A stretch of 46,839 nucleotides of DNA from the NCBI GenBank assembly GCA_025459125.1, contig JALORE010000009.1, positions 1 through 46,839 of the forward strand, given 5' to 3'. Below the pieces are notes generated by a model. That model was given only the letters and a program-made list of their open reading frames with translations. It was not told the origin of the DNA and did no database searches. The DNA comes from Planctomycetota bacterium. Lineage in GTDB: Bacteria > Planctomycetota > Phycisphaerae > Sedimentisphaerales > Anaerobacaceae. Positions 15,007 to 25,082 of the stretch are shown here, one piece after another. Within the stretch, counting starts at the first letter, position 1. Each line of letters begins with the position of its first letter. The position numbers and the translations under genes are program-made.

Positions 15007-17829
15007 ATGGAACATTGGTGGCATCAGGAGGTGGAGAAGGTCGCGCAGGAGCTGGGGACGGATCTATCCGCAGGTCTGAGCTCTCAGGAAGCGGCGGCCC
15101 GCCTCGAACGGTATGGCCGGAACCAGTTGCAGGAGGCACCGCAGCGGTCCCCCTGGGCGATCTTCTTCGACCAGTTCAAGGACTTCGTGATCTGGGTCCT
15201 GATCGGCGCCGCGGTCATCTCGGGCTTCCTGCAGGAGATGGTCGATGCCATCGCCATCGTCGCGATCGTGACCCTCAACGCCATTCTCGGGTTCATCCAG
15301 GAATACCGGGCGGAGAAGTCGCTGGCCGCGTTGAAGAAGCTCTCGTCCCCCACGTGCAAGATCCTCCGCAACGGCCGGCACGAGATCGTCGGTTCCGGGG
15401 ACCTGGTCCCCGGCGACGTGATCGAGCTGGAGGCGGGCGACAGCATTCCGGCGGACAGCCGGGTGGCCTGGGTCACGTCCAATTTCGGCGTGCAGGAAGC
15501 CAGCCTGACGGGGGAATCGACCCCGGTGGTCAAGACCGCCGCGGCCTTGACCGAGCGGGAGGTCCCGCTGGCGGACCGGGCCAACATGGTCTACCTGGGC
15601 ACCTCCGTCGCCTCGGGCCGGGCCCGGGCCCTCGTCGCCGAGACCGGCATGCAGACGGAACTGGGCAAGATCGCCGGCATGATCCAGGAGATCGAATCGG
15701 AGCCGACCCCCCTGCAGAAGCGGCTGGAACAGTTCGGCAAGTGGATCGTCTACCTGTGCTTCGTGCTCGTCGGGCTCGTGTTCGTCCTGGAGATGACCCG
15801 CGGGGGCAAGATGATCGACGTGTTCCTGACGGCGGTGAGCCTGGCGGTGGCGGCGATCCCGGAGGGACTGCCCGCCGTCGTCACGATCGCCCTGGCGCTG
15901 GGCGTCCAGAGAATGGTCAAGCGGCACGCCCTGATTCGCAAACTGCGGTCCGTCGAGACCCTGGGCAGTGCCACGGTGATCTGCTCGGACAAGACCGGCA
16001 CGCTGACCAAGAACGAGATGACCGTCCAGGCCCTCTTCGCGGGAGGACGACTCTTCCGCGTGACCGGCATCGGCTACGCCCCCACGGGCGAGTTCCGCGC
16101 GGACGACCAGGCTGCGAACGCCCAAGACTATCCGGAGTTGCTGAAGGCCCTGCGCGTGAGCGTCCTGTGCAACGGGGCGCAGTTGGTGGAGAACCAGGCC
16201 GCCTACAAAATCGTGGGCGATCCCACCGAGGGCGCCCTGCTGACCGTCGCGGCCAAGGCGGGGATCTGGAAAGACCAGGAGGAGCGCATCGCGCCGTTTG
16301 TCGACGAGCTGCCGTTTGACTCGGAGCGCAAGAAGATGACGGTCGTGCGCCAGGTGAACGGACGCCGCGTGGCCTTCGTCAAGGGCGCGCCGGACCTGCT
16401 GCTGGCCGATTGCGTCAACCTCGAGACCCAGGGGGCCGTCCGTCCCCTGACGGCCGAGGATCGCCGGCAGATCGAGAGCGCCAACAACGGGCTGACCGAC
16501 CAGGCGATGCGCGTGCTCGGCGTGGCCTATCGCGATCTGAACGGCCAGACGGGCAAGCTCACGAGCGATGCGGTGGAGAAGGACCTCACCTTCGTGGGCC
16601 TGGTCGCCATGATCGACCCGCCGCGCGAGGAGGTCAAGCAGGCCATCCGGGAGTGCATGTCCGCCGGCATCAAGACCGTCATGATCACGGGCGACCACAA
16701 GAACACGGCCACCGCGATCGCCAAACAGTTGGGTTTCTTCCAGGAAGACTCGCTGGCCCTGTCGGGCGAGGAGCTGGACCAACTGAGCCAGGCCCAGCTC
16801 GAAAAGCAGGTGCACAAGATCCCCGTGTACGCCCGGGTGTCGCCGGAGCACAAGCTGCGGGTCGTCCGGGCCTGGCGGGCCCGGCGGGAGATCGTCGCGA
16901 TGACGGGCGACGGCGTGAACGACGCCCCGGCCGTCAAGGAAGCCGACATCGGCGTCGCGATGGGCATCACCGGCACCGACGTGACGAAAGAGGTCTCGGA
17001 CATGGTCGTCACCGACGACAACTTCGCCTCCATCGTCGCGGCGGTCGAAGAGGGCCGCGGGATCTACGACAACATCCAGAAGTTCGTGCACTACCTGCTC
17101 TCCTGCAACGCGGGCGAGATCCTTGTCATGTTCATCAGCTCCCTGATCGGGCTGCCGGTGCCGCTGCTGCCCATCCATCTCCTGTGGGTGAATCTCGTGA
17201 CGGACGGCCTGCCGGCGCTGGCGCTGGGCGTGGACCCGGTGACGCCGGACATCATGCGCAGGCGCCCGCGCGATCCGGATGAGCCCGTGGTCTCGGGTGC
17301 CCGCCTCAAACTGATCGTATGGCAAGGCTTCGTCATTTCCCTGTGCTGCCTGACGGCCTTCACCTACATGTACTACCTCGAGAACCGCTGGACGGTGGGC
17401 CAGGTGCTGGCCGCCCTGGGCACGCTCGACTTCGACCGGCTGCGGCTGATCTTCACGGTGCCGGCCGAGATGCGGGAGGACCTGCTGGCGCACGCCCGGT
17501 CGATGGCGTTCGTCGTGCTGGCCTTCTCACAGGATTTCCACTCGTACAACTGCCGCAGCCAGACGGTCTCGCTCTTCAAGCTGGGTGTCTTCAGCAACCG
17601 CAAGCTGATCGGCGCCACGACCGTGTCGATCATCCTGAACATGTCGGCGCTGTACCTGCCCTTCTTCCAGGGCGTGCTGAAGACCAAGCCGCTGTCGGCC
17701 GCGGAGTTGCTGGTGGTGCTGTGCGCCGCCTCGACACCGCTGTGGGTCATGGAACTGGTCAAGCTGAAGCGTCGCCTGGGCGCGTCCAAGATGCCGCCCT
17801 CGCTGCAGGCCGAATCGGTGGTCCTGTAA
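15007..17829 (+). CDS. P-type cation-transporting ATPase (P2A, calcium-type)
   Basis: A 940-residue membrane pump. It has an N-terminal cation-ATPase domain ([12 protein letters not shown]..), membrane helices near 45-95, and the actuator loop with TGES at 168-171. Helix 4 has AAIPEGLPA (a cation site). Phosphorylation is at D328 in [11 protein letters not shown], nucleotide binding at KGAPDLLL, and the hinge at [10 protein letters not shown] (about 633). Helices 5-6 contain SCNAGEI and [13 protein letters not shown], followed by the C-terminal cation-ATPase helices. PEGLPA together with NAGE and TDGLPA matches SERCA/PMCA-like bacterial Ca2+ pumps; other divalent or monovalent ions cannot be excluded. 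AAGGG precedes the ATG. The convergent VIT-like frame overlaps its 3' end. Confidence 0.95.
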   Translation: MEHWWHQEVEKVAQELGTDLSAGLSSQEAAARLERYGRNQLQEAPQRSPWAIFFDQFKDFVIWVLIGAAVISGFLQEMVDAIAIVAIVTLNAILGFIQEYRAEKSLAALKKLSSPTCKILRNGRHEIVGSGDLVPGDVIELEAGDSIPADSRVAWVTSNFGVQEASLTGESTPVVKTAAALTEREVPLADRANMVYLGTSVASGRARALVAETGMQTELGKIAGMIQEIESEPTPLQKRLEQFGKWIVYLCFVLVGLVFVLEMTRGGKMIDVFLTAVSLAVAAIPEGLPAVVTIALALGVQRMVKRHALIRKLRSVETLGSATVICSDKTGTLTKNEMTVQALFAGGRLFRVTGIGYAPTGEFRADDQAANAQDYPELLKALRVSVLCNGAQLVENQAAYKIVGDPTEGALLTVAAKAGIWKDQEERIAPFVDELPFDSERKKMTVVRQVNGRRVAFVKGAPDLLLADCVNLETQGAVRPLTAEDRRQIESANNGLTDQAMRVLGVAYRDLNGQTGKLTSDAVEKDLTFVGLVAMIDPPREEVKQAIRECMSAGIKTVMITGDHKNTATAIAKQLGFFQEDSLALSGEELDQLSQAQLEKQVHKIPVYARVSPEHKLRVVRAWRARREIVAMTGDGVNDAPAVKEADIGVAMGITGTDVTKEVSDMVVTDDNFASIVAAVEEGRGIYDNIQKFVHYLLSCNAGEILVMFISSLIGLPVPLLPIHLLWVNLVTDGLPALALGVDPVTPDIMRRRPRDPDEPVVSGARLKLIVWQGFVISLCCLTAFTYMYYLENRWTVGQVLAALGTLDFDRLRLIFTVPAEMREDLLAHARSMAFVVLAFSQDFHSYNCRSQTVSLFKLGVFSNRKLIGATTVSIILNMSALYLPFFQGVLKTKPLSAAELLVVLCAASTPLWVMELVKLKRRLGASKMPPSLQAESVVL

Positions 17830-18471
17830 GGAACCGGCCCGCCGCAGGACGAGTGTCGCGGGAGTGTCCAACCGCCGGGGCCATTCCGCGGGATCGGGAA
17901 TGGCATCGTGCTGCCTTTCACGAGGTCCCCGCTCCCGGGGCGGGCCAGGTGGATGACGCGTCGCGGCTGGTTCGGCGCTCTGTCGCAGTCGCGCAACCTC
18001 CTGCCAGCGCGACAGGCCGTGGCCGAGAGCGTGCGTGATGAGGATGACCGCGGTGGCGATCAGGAGGTGCGCGCCGATCACCGGCCAGGCCCTGACCTTC
18101 TCGGCTCGGGCCAGGAGGTAGCTGAAGCCGCCCAGCAGCGAGAAGCCCCAGACGATCGCCACGATGACCGCCGTCGAGAGGGACAAGAGCAGCCGGGGCA
18201 CTATGAACGAACAGGCAAAGGCGAACTTCGACAGGAAGGTGAACCGCGTGGACTGCCAGATTTCCTTGGCGGTGTGGCGGTTTTCGGATTCCTCGGAGAT
18301 GTGAATGCCCAGGGCATCCGAGAAAGCGTCGGCGATGGCGATCGTCGGAACGTCGCTGAGAACAGCGATCCGGGAGTGCGTGCCGGAGTTCAGGCCGACC
18401 ATCAGCCCCAGCGTCGTGATGACGCCCGACGTCATGCCGAAGCTGATTCCGATTTTGAGGGGCTCTCTCAT
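17527..18471 (-). CDS. VIT1/CCC1-like membrane transporter, 3' end uncertain
   Basis: The first ~156 residues are a VIT1/CCC1-type (COG1814-like) protein, a family that moves iron or manganese. The typical FGMTSGVITTLGLMVGL helix and DAFSDALGIHISEESE cytoplasmic segment are present, followed by three hydrophobic helices ending near 18003. After that the frame stays open for about 160 more codons with an Arg/His/Gln-rich sequence, which overlaps the end of the ATPase gene antisense by about 300 bp. That tail looks like antisense shadow, not protein. A one-base shift near 18000 would meet a stop before the ATPase gene. The true gene is therefore probably 17920-18471 with a lost stop or a frameshift. 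Confidence 0.68.
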   Translation of the reverse strand: MREPLKIGISFGMTSGVITTLGLMVGLNSGTHSRIAVLSDVPTIAIADAFSDALGIHISEESENRHTAKEIWQSTRFTFLSKFAFACSFIVPRLLLSLSTAVIVAIVWGFSLLGGFSYLLARAEKVRAWPVIGAHLLIATAVILITHALGHGLSRWQEVARLRQSAEPAATRHPPGPPRERGPRERQHDAIPDPAEWPRRLDTPATLVLRRAGSLQDHRFGLQRGRHLGRAQATLQLDQFHDPQRCRGGAQHHQQLRGRQRLGLQHALEEGQVQRRHVQDDRHGRGADQLAVAEDTQLEERDRLAAAVVRVEIL

Positions 18472-18612
18472 ACGTATGCTACGCCCTGAGGTCAAAAGAG
18501 CGGCTGGGGAAATTCGCAGGGGATCGGGGCCGGTCGGTAACCGCATGATTGACAGGAAACCCGGATTCTCCTTTAATGCCCGGCAGGATAGGTCTTTCTC
18601 CACGAGGTGCTC

Positions 18613-19608
18613 ATGAAAAGACTGTGGGTCAAGGTCGTTCCGTACGAGAAGCCGGTGGCCATCGCCGCTCTGGAGAGCGGCGCGGAGGCCCTCGTGCTGC
18701 CGGACGGGCAGAGCGCCACGGTCCGCCAGTTCGGCCGGATCAAGACCGTGGAAAAACAAGGCGATCTCCAGCCCGGCGTAGAGGTCGAGTTCATCGACAT
18801 CGCCGGCAAGGCCGACGAGGATCGCGCTGCGGCGGTGCCGGCGGACAAGATCGTCGTGGTCCGGATGCTCGATTGGACAATCATCCCGATCGAGAACCTG
18901 CTGGCCCGGCGCGGCGGGAACCTCATGGTCCAGGTCGACAACAGCGAGCAGGCGCGGCTGATGGTCGAGATCCTGGAAAAGGGTGTGGATGGCGTTGTGC
19001 TCAGCACCACGGATGTCAACGAGATCAAGAAGACCGCCGAGATCGTCCACGGCGTCAGCGAGCGGATGGCCCTCGTCGCCGCCCGGATCACGACCACCAG
19101 ACAGCTCGGCATGGGCGACCGCTCCTGCCTCGACACCTGCACGCAGATGACGCTGGGCGAAGGCATGCTCGTCGGCAACACCGCTTCGGGCTTCTTCCTC
19201 GTCCACTCGGAATCGCTCGACAACCCGTACGTCGCCTCGCGCCCGTTCCGCGTCAACGCGGGCGCCGTGCACGCGTACGTCCTGACGGTCGGCGGCAAGA
19301 CCAAGTACCTGGCCGACCTCAAGGCCGGCGACGAGGTCATGCTGGTGGATTACGAGGGCCGCACGCAGACCGCCTACCTGGGCCGCAACAAGATCGAGCG
19401 CCGTCCGATGATGCTGATCGAGGCGGAAGCCGAAGGCCGGCCGGTCAGCCTGGTCCTGCAGAACGCCGAGACGATCCGCCTGGTGGACCCGCAGGGCAAA
19501 GCCATCTCCATCACGAGCCTCAAGCCCGGCGACCAGGTCCTCGCCCACGTCGAGAAAACCGGCCGCCACTTCGGCATGAAAGTCGAAGAAAGCCTGATCG
19601 AGCGGTGA
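18613..19608 (+). CDS. 3-dehydroquinate synthase II (archaeal-type AroB')
   Basis: A 331-residue protein matching COG1465, the alternative 3-dehydroquinate synthase. In archaea it oxidatively deaminates 2-amino-3,7-dideoxy-D-threo-hept-6-ulosonate to 3-dehydroquinate, feeding aromatic amino-acid synthesis. Characteristic blocks: [82 protein letters not shown] and [13 protein letters not shown]. The ATG at 18613 has GAGG five bases upstream. The partner aldolase (AroA') is not in this window. Relatives in bacteria also make 3-amino-4-hydroxybenzoate-type compounds, so a secondary-metabolite role is possible. It is divergent from the VIT-like gene. Confidence 0.92.
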   Translation: MKRLWVKVVPYEKPVAIAALESGAEALVLPDGQSATVRQFGRIKTVEKQGDLQPGVEVEFIDIAGKADEDRAAAVPADKIVVVRMLDWTIIPIENLLARRGGNLMVQVDNSEQARLMVEILEKGVDGVVLSTTDVNEIKKTAEIVHGVSERMALVAARITTTRQLGMGDRSCLDTCTQMTLGEGMLVGNTASGFFLVHSESLDNPYVASRPFRVNAGAVHAYVLTVGGKTKYLADLKAGDEVMLVDYEGRTQTAYLGRNKIERRPMMLIEAEAEGRPVSLVLQNAETIRLVDPQGKAISITSLKPGDQVLAHVEKTGRHFGMKVEESLIER

Positions 19609-19702
19609 GACCCTGAGGATTGATGGCCGCTGGATCAACTGGGAACGGAACCTGCCGACCACACGTTCTCCCAGTAGACTGGGGGACGATAGTGGAGGTG
19701 CT

Positions 19703-20227
19703 ATGACCGGTAAGACGTTCCTCAATCGCGTGACCCATGGGCAGACTGACGTGGTGGCATTACGGCTGAGCCTGTTGGAGCAGACGGGGGCCAGGTACTG
19801 CGTTATCGGCGACTTGGCGGTCAACGCGTATGCGGAGCCGGTCGTGAGCCTTGACTTGGATATCGTCATCGTCACGGACAAAGTCCCGGCACGGTTTGAA
19901 GCAGCGAGATCGAAGGGCTTCAAGATCGAACGGTTCGAACACAGCATCAACCTGTCCACCACAGGCTCGGACCTGCGCATTCAAGTGCAGACGGACGAGC
20001 GGTATCAGGAGTTCATTCCCCGGGCCGTGCCACGGGCGGTTCTCGGCTACACAATGGCTGTAGCCGCCCTGGAAGATGTGCCGCGCGGCAAGGTCTGGGC
20101 CTACGGCGACCAGCAGCGGCGCAGGAGCAAACGCCAGAAAGACCTGGCCGATATCCTCCGAGTGGTCGAAATCCATCCGCAACTCAAGAGCCAACTCCCG
20201 CCGGAAATCCGAGCGCAGGCGGAGTGA
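19703..20227 (+). CDS. degenerate nucleotidyltransferase-like protein
   Basis: A 174-residue protein with the Pol-beta-type nucleotidyltransferase layout. It has YCVIGDLAVNAYAEPV where relatives have a GG/GS-x-AVNA motif, followed by SLDLDIVIVTD carrying the D-x-D metal pair, and a C-terminal KRQKDLADILRVVE helix. The second Gly of the usual GG is Asp here, so activity may be altered or lost. GGAGG precedes the ATG. A bulged hairpin lies about 25-55 bp upstream (19648-19677). It faces an antitoxin-like pair; such NTases are often toxin-antitoxin or abortive-infection components, but no HEPN or AbiEi partner is seen. Confidence 0.72.
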   Translation: MTGKTFLNRVTHGQTDVVALRLSLLEQTGARYCVIGDLAVNAYAEPVVSLDLDIVIVTDKVPARFEAARSKGFKIERFEHSINLSTTGSDLRIQVQTDERYQEFIPRAVPRAVLGYTMAVAALEDVPRGKVWAYGDQQRRRSKRQKDLADILRVVEIHPQLKSQLPPEIRAQAE

Positions 20228-20285
20228 CCCTTCGACGGCTTGGGCCCCCCGCCGAGTGCCTGGGTCCGCCTCCGTCAGCGGCAAG

Positions 20286-20540
20286 TCATCGGGAGGCTCG
20301 GAGTCTTTCGTTCACCCACTCCTCGACGAGTTTCGCCGCTTCCATCCCTCTCGCTCGCGCCATGCGCCTCAAAGCCTGAGCCTGCGCAGAGTCGAGGCGA
20401 ATGTGCACAACGGCCTCGGCACCTCGCTCGAAAGCCGGCTCCCGAACCTCCTCAAGCTCGCCCGCGAAGTCGGTGACATCATGCGTATCCCAGAACTTGG
20501 CGAGTTCTTCGATGGAATTGATTACCGGAATCTGACTCAT
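20286..20540 (-). CDS. BrnA/CopG-type antitoxin-like protein
   Basis: An 84-residue protein. The N-terminus has the ELAKFWDTHDVTDF block seen in BrnA and related CopG-type antitoxins. The C-terminal half (AVVHIRLDSAQAQALRRMARARGME-type) has the sheet-helix-helix layout of a ribbon-helix-helix DNA-binding domain. The upstream 66-residue gene overlaps it by 4 bp (ATGA), so the two are translationally coupled. No BrnT toxin is recognised next to it. It probably regulates its own operon, if it behaves like the family. Confidence 0.7.
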   Translation of the reverse strand: MSQIPVINSIEELAKFWDTHDVTDFAGELEEVREPAFERGAEAVVHIRLDSAQAQALRRMARARGMEAAKLVEEWVNERLRASR

Positions 20541-20737
20541 ACTCGGCGCTTCGAGGGCCGGCGTTTGCGCTGCCGCGGCTTCTTCATTGGCTCCCCACTG
20601 CGGTCCACTAACTTGTTGGGCGACTGCCGCTCCATCCGGCGGAGTTCCTCCACCATGGCATCGAGGTCGTACCCGTGCCGCTTGGCGAACGCATCCCGGT
20701 TCCGCCAGACTTCTTTCAGGATCTCCTCTTCTGCCAT
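20537..20737 (-). CDS. small partner protein of the antitoxin-like gene
   Basis: A 66-residue protein: a helical N-terminal part (EEEILKEVWRNRDAFAKRHG, then YDLDAMVEELRRME) and a very basic tail (KKPRQRKRRPSKRR). The start has GGAG eight bases upstream. Its TGA overlaps the ATG of the BrnA-like gene. Small proteins with an xRDAYAxRxxYDLxAM pattern are common beside toxin-antitoxin genes, but their function is not established. It could be a nucleic-acid-binding toxin, an accessory antitoxin or an unrelated partner. Confidence 0.6.
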   Translation of the reverse strand: MAEEEILKEVWRNRDAFAKRHGYDLDAMVEELRRMERQSPNKLVDRSGEPMKKPRQRKRRPSKRRV

Positions 20738-20857
20738 GGCCGATCTCCATAATCTCGATAGGAGTGCAAATCTCAGGGCAGGAGACCCCTACAGACTCGC
20801 AGACTTCCCTGATTGCCGGCTTCATCTCACGTTTGTCGATGTGCCGACATGCCGGCG

Positions 20858-23217
<2,360 letters not shown>

Positions 23218-23281
23218 CCGGGGCTCCTTCATAAATGAGGAACACCATAGCACCAGGCACCGAACAAATCAATGGGCCCCG

Positions 23282-23797
23282 TCACTCCTTCTCTTCTTCG
23301 ACGATCTGGCCGGTCTCGGAGAGCTTCAGGGTCAGCGGCCCGCCGCTCTTCTTGCCGGAGATCTCGTAGAAGGTCTTGCCTTCCTCCACTTCCACAAAGG
23401 CTTTCAGGCCCTGGGCGGAGCCGAAGTACTTTTCGGCCGCGTGGCGCACCGCCAGCGGCACAGAGGCGTAGGGGACACTCCGCCCGGAGGTCAGAATCGT
23501 ACCGTCGGCGGCGATGTCATATTCCACCTCTGTGCCCTGCACGGTCGCCTCAAGGTCGTACACGGTCCGACCGCCTTCCTCGGCTTTCTCGAGTTGGCGG
23601 ATCGTGCCGCCGGCGGTCACCTTCTCGATCACCGCTCGGGCCGGGGCGGGAACGTCCGCCAGCGCGATCGCCTGTCCCGGCGCCTCCGTCTTCGCCGCAG
23701 CCGCTTTCTCGGTCTTCTCTCCTTGGAGGCTGTCGCAGCCGGTGAGGCCGACGACCAGGAGAACCGCCGTTACGATCTGGAACATCCCATGTCGCAT
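23282..23797 (-). CDS. PepSY-like lipoprotein
   Basis: A 171-residue protein with a lipoprotein signal (TAVLLVVGLTGC). After an Ala/Lys/Glu linker come two PepSY-like repeats: LADVPAPARAVIEKVTAGGTI with VYDLEATVQGTEVEYDIAADG, then YASVPLAVRHAAEKYFG with TFYEISGKKSGGPLTLKL. This layout is that of DUF2874/PepSY-like periplasmic proteins, often thought to inhibit or chaperone partners; the role here is unknown. The start at 23797 follows AAAGGAG; an earlier ATG is less well placed. It is in the same direction as the lipoprotein and CDF genes. Confidence 0.77.
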   Translation of the reverse strand: MRHGMFQIVTAVLLVVGLTGCDSLQGEKTEKAAAAKTEAPGQAIALADVPAPARAVIEKVTAGGTIRQLEKAEEGGRTVYDLEATVQGTEVEYDIAADGTILTSGRSVPYASVPLAVRHAAEKYFGSAQGLKAFVEVEEGKTFYEISGKKSGGPLTLKLSETGQIVEEEKE

Positions 23798-23914
23798 TGC
23801 CTTATCTCCTTTCATGCCGAACATCCGCTTCCTTTCGCCTCACACTGGGTATCATGGTACTTCCCGGGCGCGGGAAGTCAACACTCCGGCGGGACAATTG
23901 TGGCGAAGCGGAGA

Positions 23915-24814
23915 TTACCGGTCGATCTCGATGTCCTGGAAGGAGAGGGGATCTTCCACCGGCTCGAGGTGCGAGAAGATGACGACACCGGACAGGACGC
24001 CGCGGATGTCCGCCTCGATGTCCTCGACGACGTGATGTCCCTTGTGCGTCGTCCAGCGGCCGGGGACCAGGACGTGGATGGAGACGAACCGCCGGCCGGC
24101 CGCCTGGCGGGTCCGCAGGGCATGGAACTGGATGCCCTGCTCCCGGTACTTGTTGAGGACCTGCTGCAGCTTCTCGTTCTCTTCCGGCGGCAGCGCCGCA
24201 TCCATGAGGCCGGCGACTGAGCGCCACATCAGGTGGTAACCGGTCCATACGATGTTGACCGCGACCGCCAGGGCCACGAGCGGGTCCAGGATGCCCCAGC
24301 CCGTCAGCGCCACGATGCCCACCCCGGCGATGACGGCCGCGGAGGTCCACACGTCCGTCATCAGGTGACGCGCATCGGCCTCCAGCGTGATCGAGTTGTG
24401 CTTCTTGCCCACGTTCAGCAGGATGCGGGCGACGACGAAGTTGACCAGCGAAGCAACCGCGGAGACGGCCAGCCCCACACCGGCCTGTTCGATCGGGCGC
24501 GGCACGACGATCCGGTGAACAGCCGCCACGGCGATGCTGACCGCGGCCACCAGAATCAGGATGCCTTCGACCCCGCTGGCAAAGTACTCGGCCTTGCTGT
24601 GGCCGTACTGATGCTCCTGGTCGGCCGGCCGCGCGGCGACAATCAACATGGCCAGGGCCATGAGCGCCGCCGCCAGATTGACCAGCGATTCCACTGCGTC
24701 CGACAAGAGACCCACGGAGCCCGTCAAGAGATAGGCGAGACTCTTGAGCCCGATGGTGGCCAGCGCGGCAGCGATCGACAGCCACGCGTACTTTGTCAGG
24801 GACGAGCGATCCAT
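23915..24814 (-). CDS. cation diffusion facilitator (CDF) metal efflux transporter
   Basis: A 299-residue inner-membrane exporter with six predicted helices and a cytoplasmic C-terminal domain (about 205-299). Metal-site residues of the family are visible in helix 2 (SDAVESLVN) and helix 5 (DARHLMTDV, giving the H/D-x3-D pair), as in Zn, Fe or Mn exporters. The C-terminal domain keeps [20 protein letters not shown] and SHLEP near the end. The ATG at 24814 is chosen; an in-frame TTG five codons upstream sits closer to AAGGAG and is an alternative. It has no His-rich loop itself, but the gene transcribed divergently from it encodes a His-rich N-terminus. Confidence 0.92.
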   Translation of the reverse strand: MDRSSLTKYAWLSIAAALATIGLKSLAYLLTGSVGLLSDAVESLVNLAAALMALAMLIVAARPADQEHQYGHSKAEYFASGVEGILILVAAVSIAVAAVHRIVVPRPIEQAGVGLAVSAVASLVNFVVARILLNVGKKHNSITLEADARHLMTDVWTSAAVIAGVGIVALTGWGILDPLVALAVAVNIVWTGYHLMWRSVAGLMDAALPPEENEKLQQVLNKYREQGIQFHALRTRQAAGRRFVSIHVLVPGRWTTHKGHHVVEDIEADIRGVLSGVVIFSHLEPVEDPLSFQDIEIDR

Positions 24815-25082
24815 AAGACGCGTCAATTTCTCCTTCGTCGAAACCTTCCATGCTAACGTGCCGGGTTGTGTCAAGCAAGAGATCCGGCGGAAGAATCCCA
24901 GGGCAACTGGAGGCGGGCGTGGACCGGGTAGACCTTTTCCTGGATGTGGCGCCCGAATCCCCCTACGCCGCGCCCGCGGGCGAATCCAGCCCTGGAAAAG
25001 CCAAGACTTGACGGTGGCCGGATGGTACAATGGTTCCCCGACGTTGATTCACGGTTCCACATTGCTGATGGAGGTGCAGGAA

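Noticed and set aside
15064-17493. An 809-codon open frame antisense to the P-type ATPase
   Set aside because: The ATPase motifs on the plus strand are complete; the antisense frame is His/Asp/Arg-rich shadow sequence.
18003-18471. A genuine ~315-residue VIT transporter including the antisense tail
   Set aside because: The tail past residue ~156 is shadow-like and overlaps the ATPase by about 300 bp; only the core is accepted as protein with confidence.
20741-20829. A short Cys-rich frame upstream of the antitoxin-like pair (MKPAIREVCESVG...)
   Set aside because: It runs on into a shadow of the 66-residue gene in the same frame, has no ribosome binding site, and matches no family.
25006-25031. 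TTGACG...TACAAT as a promoter for the DUF362/SMP-30 gene
   Set aside because: The spacing is only 12 bp, too short for a sigma-70 promoter. The TACAAT could still be an extended -10 (TGGTACAAT), but this is not strong enough to list.
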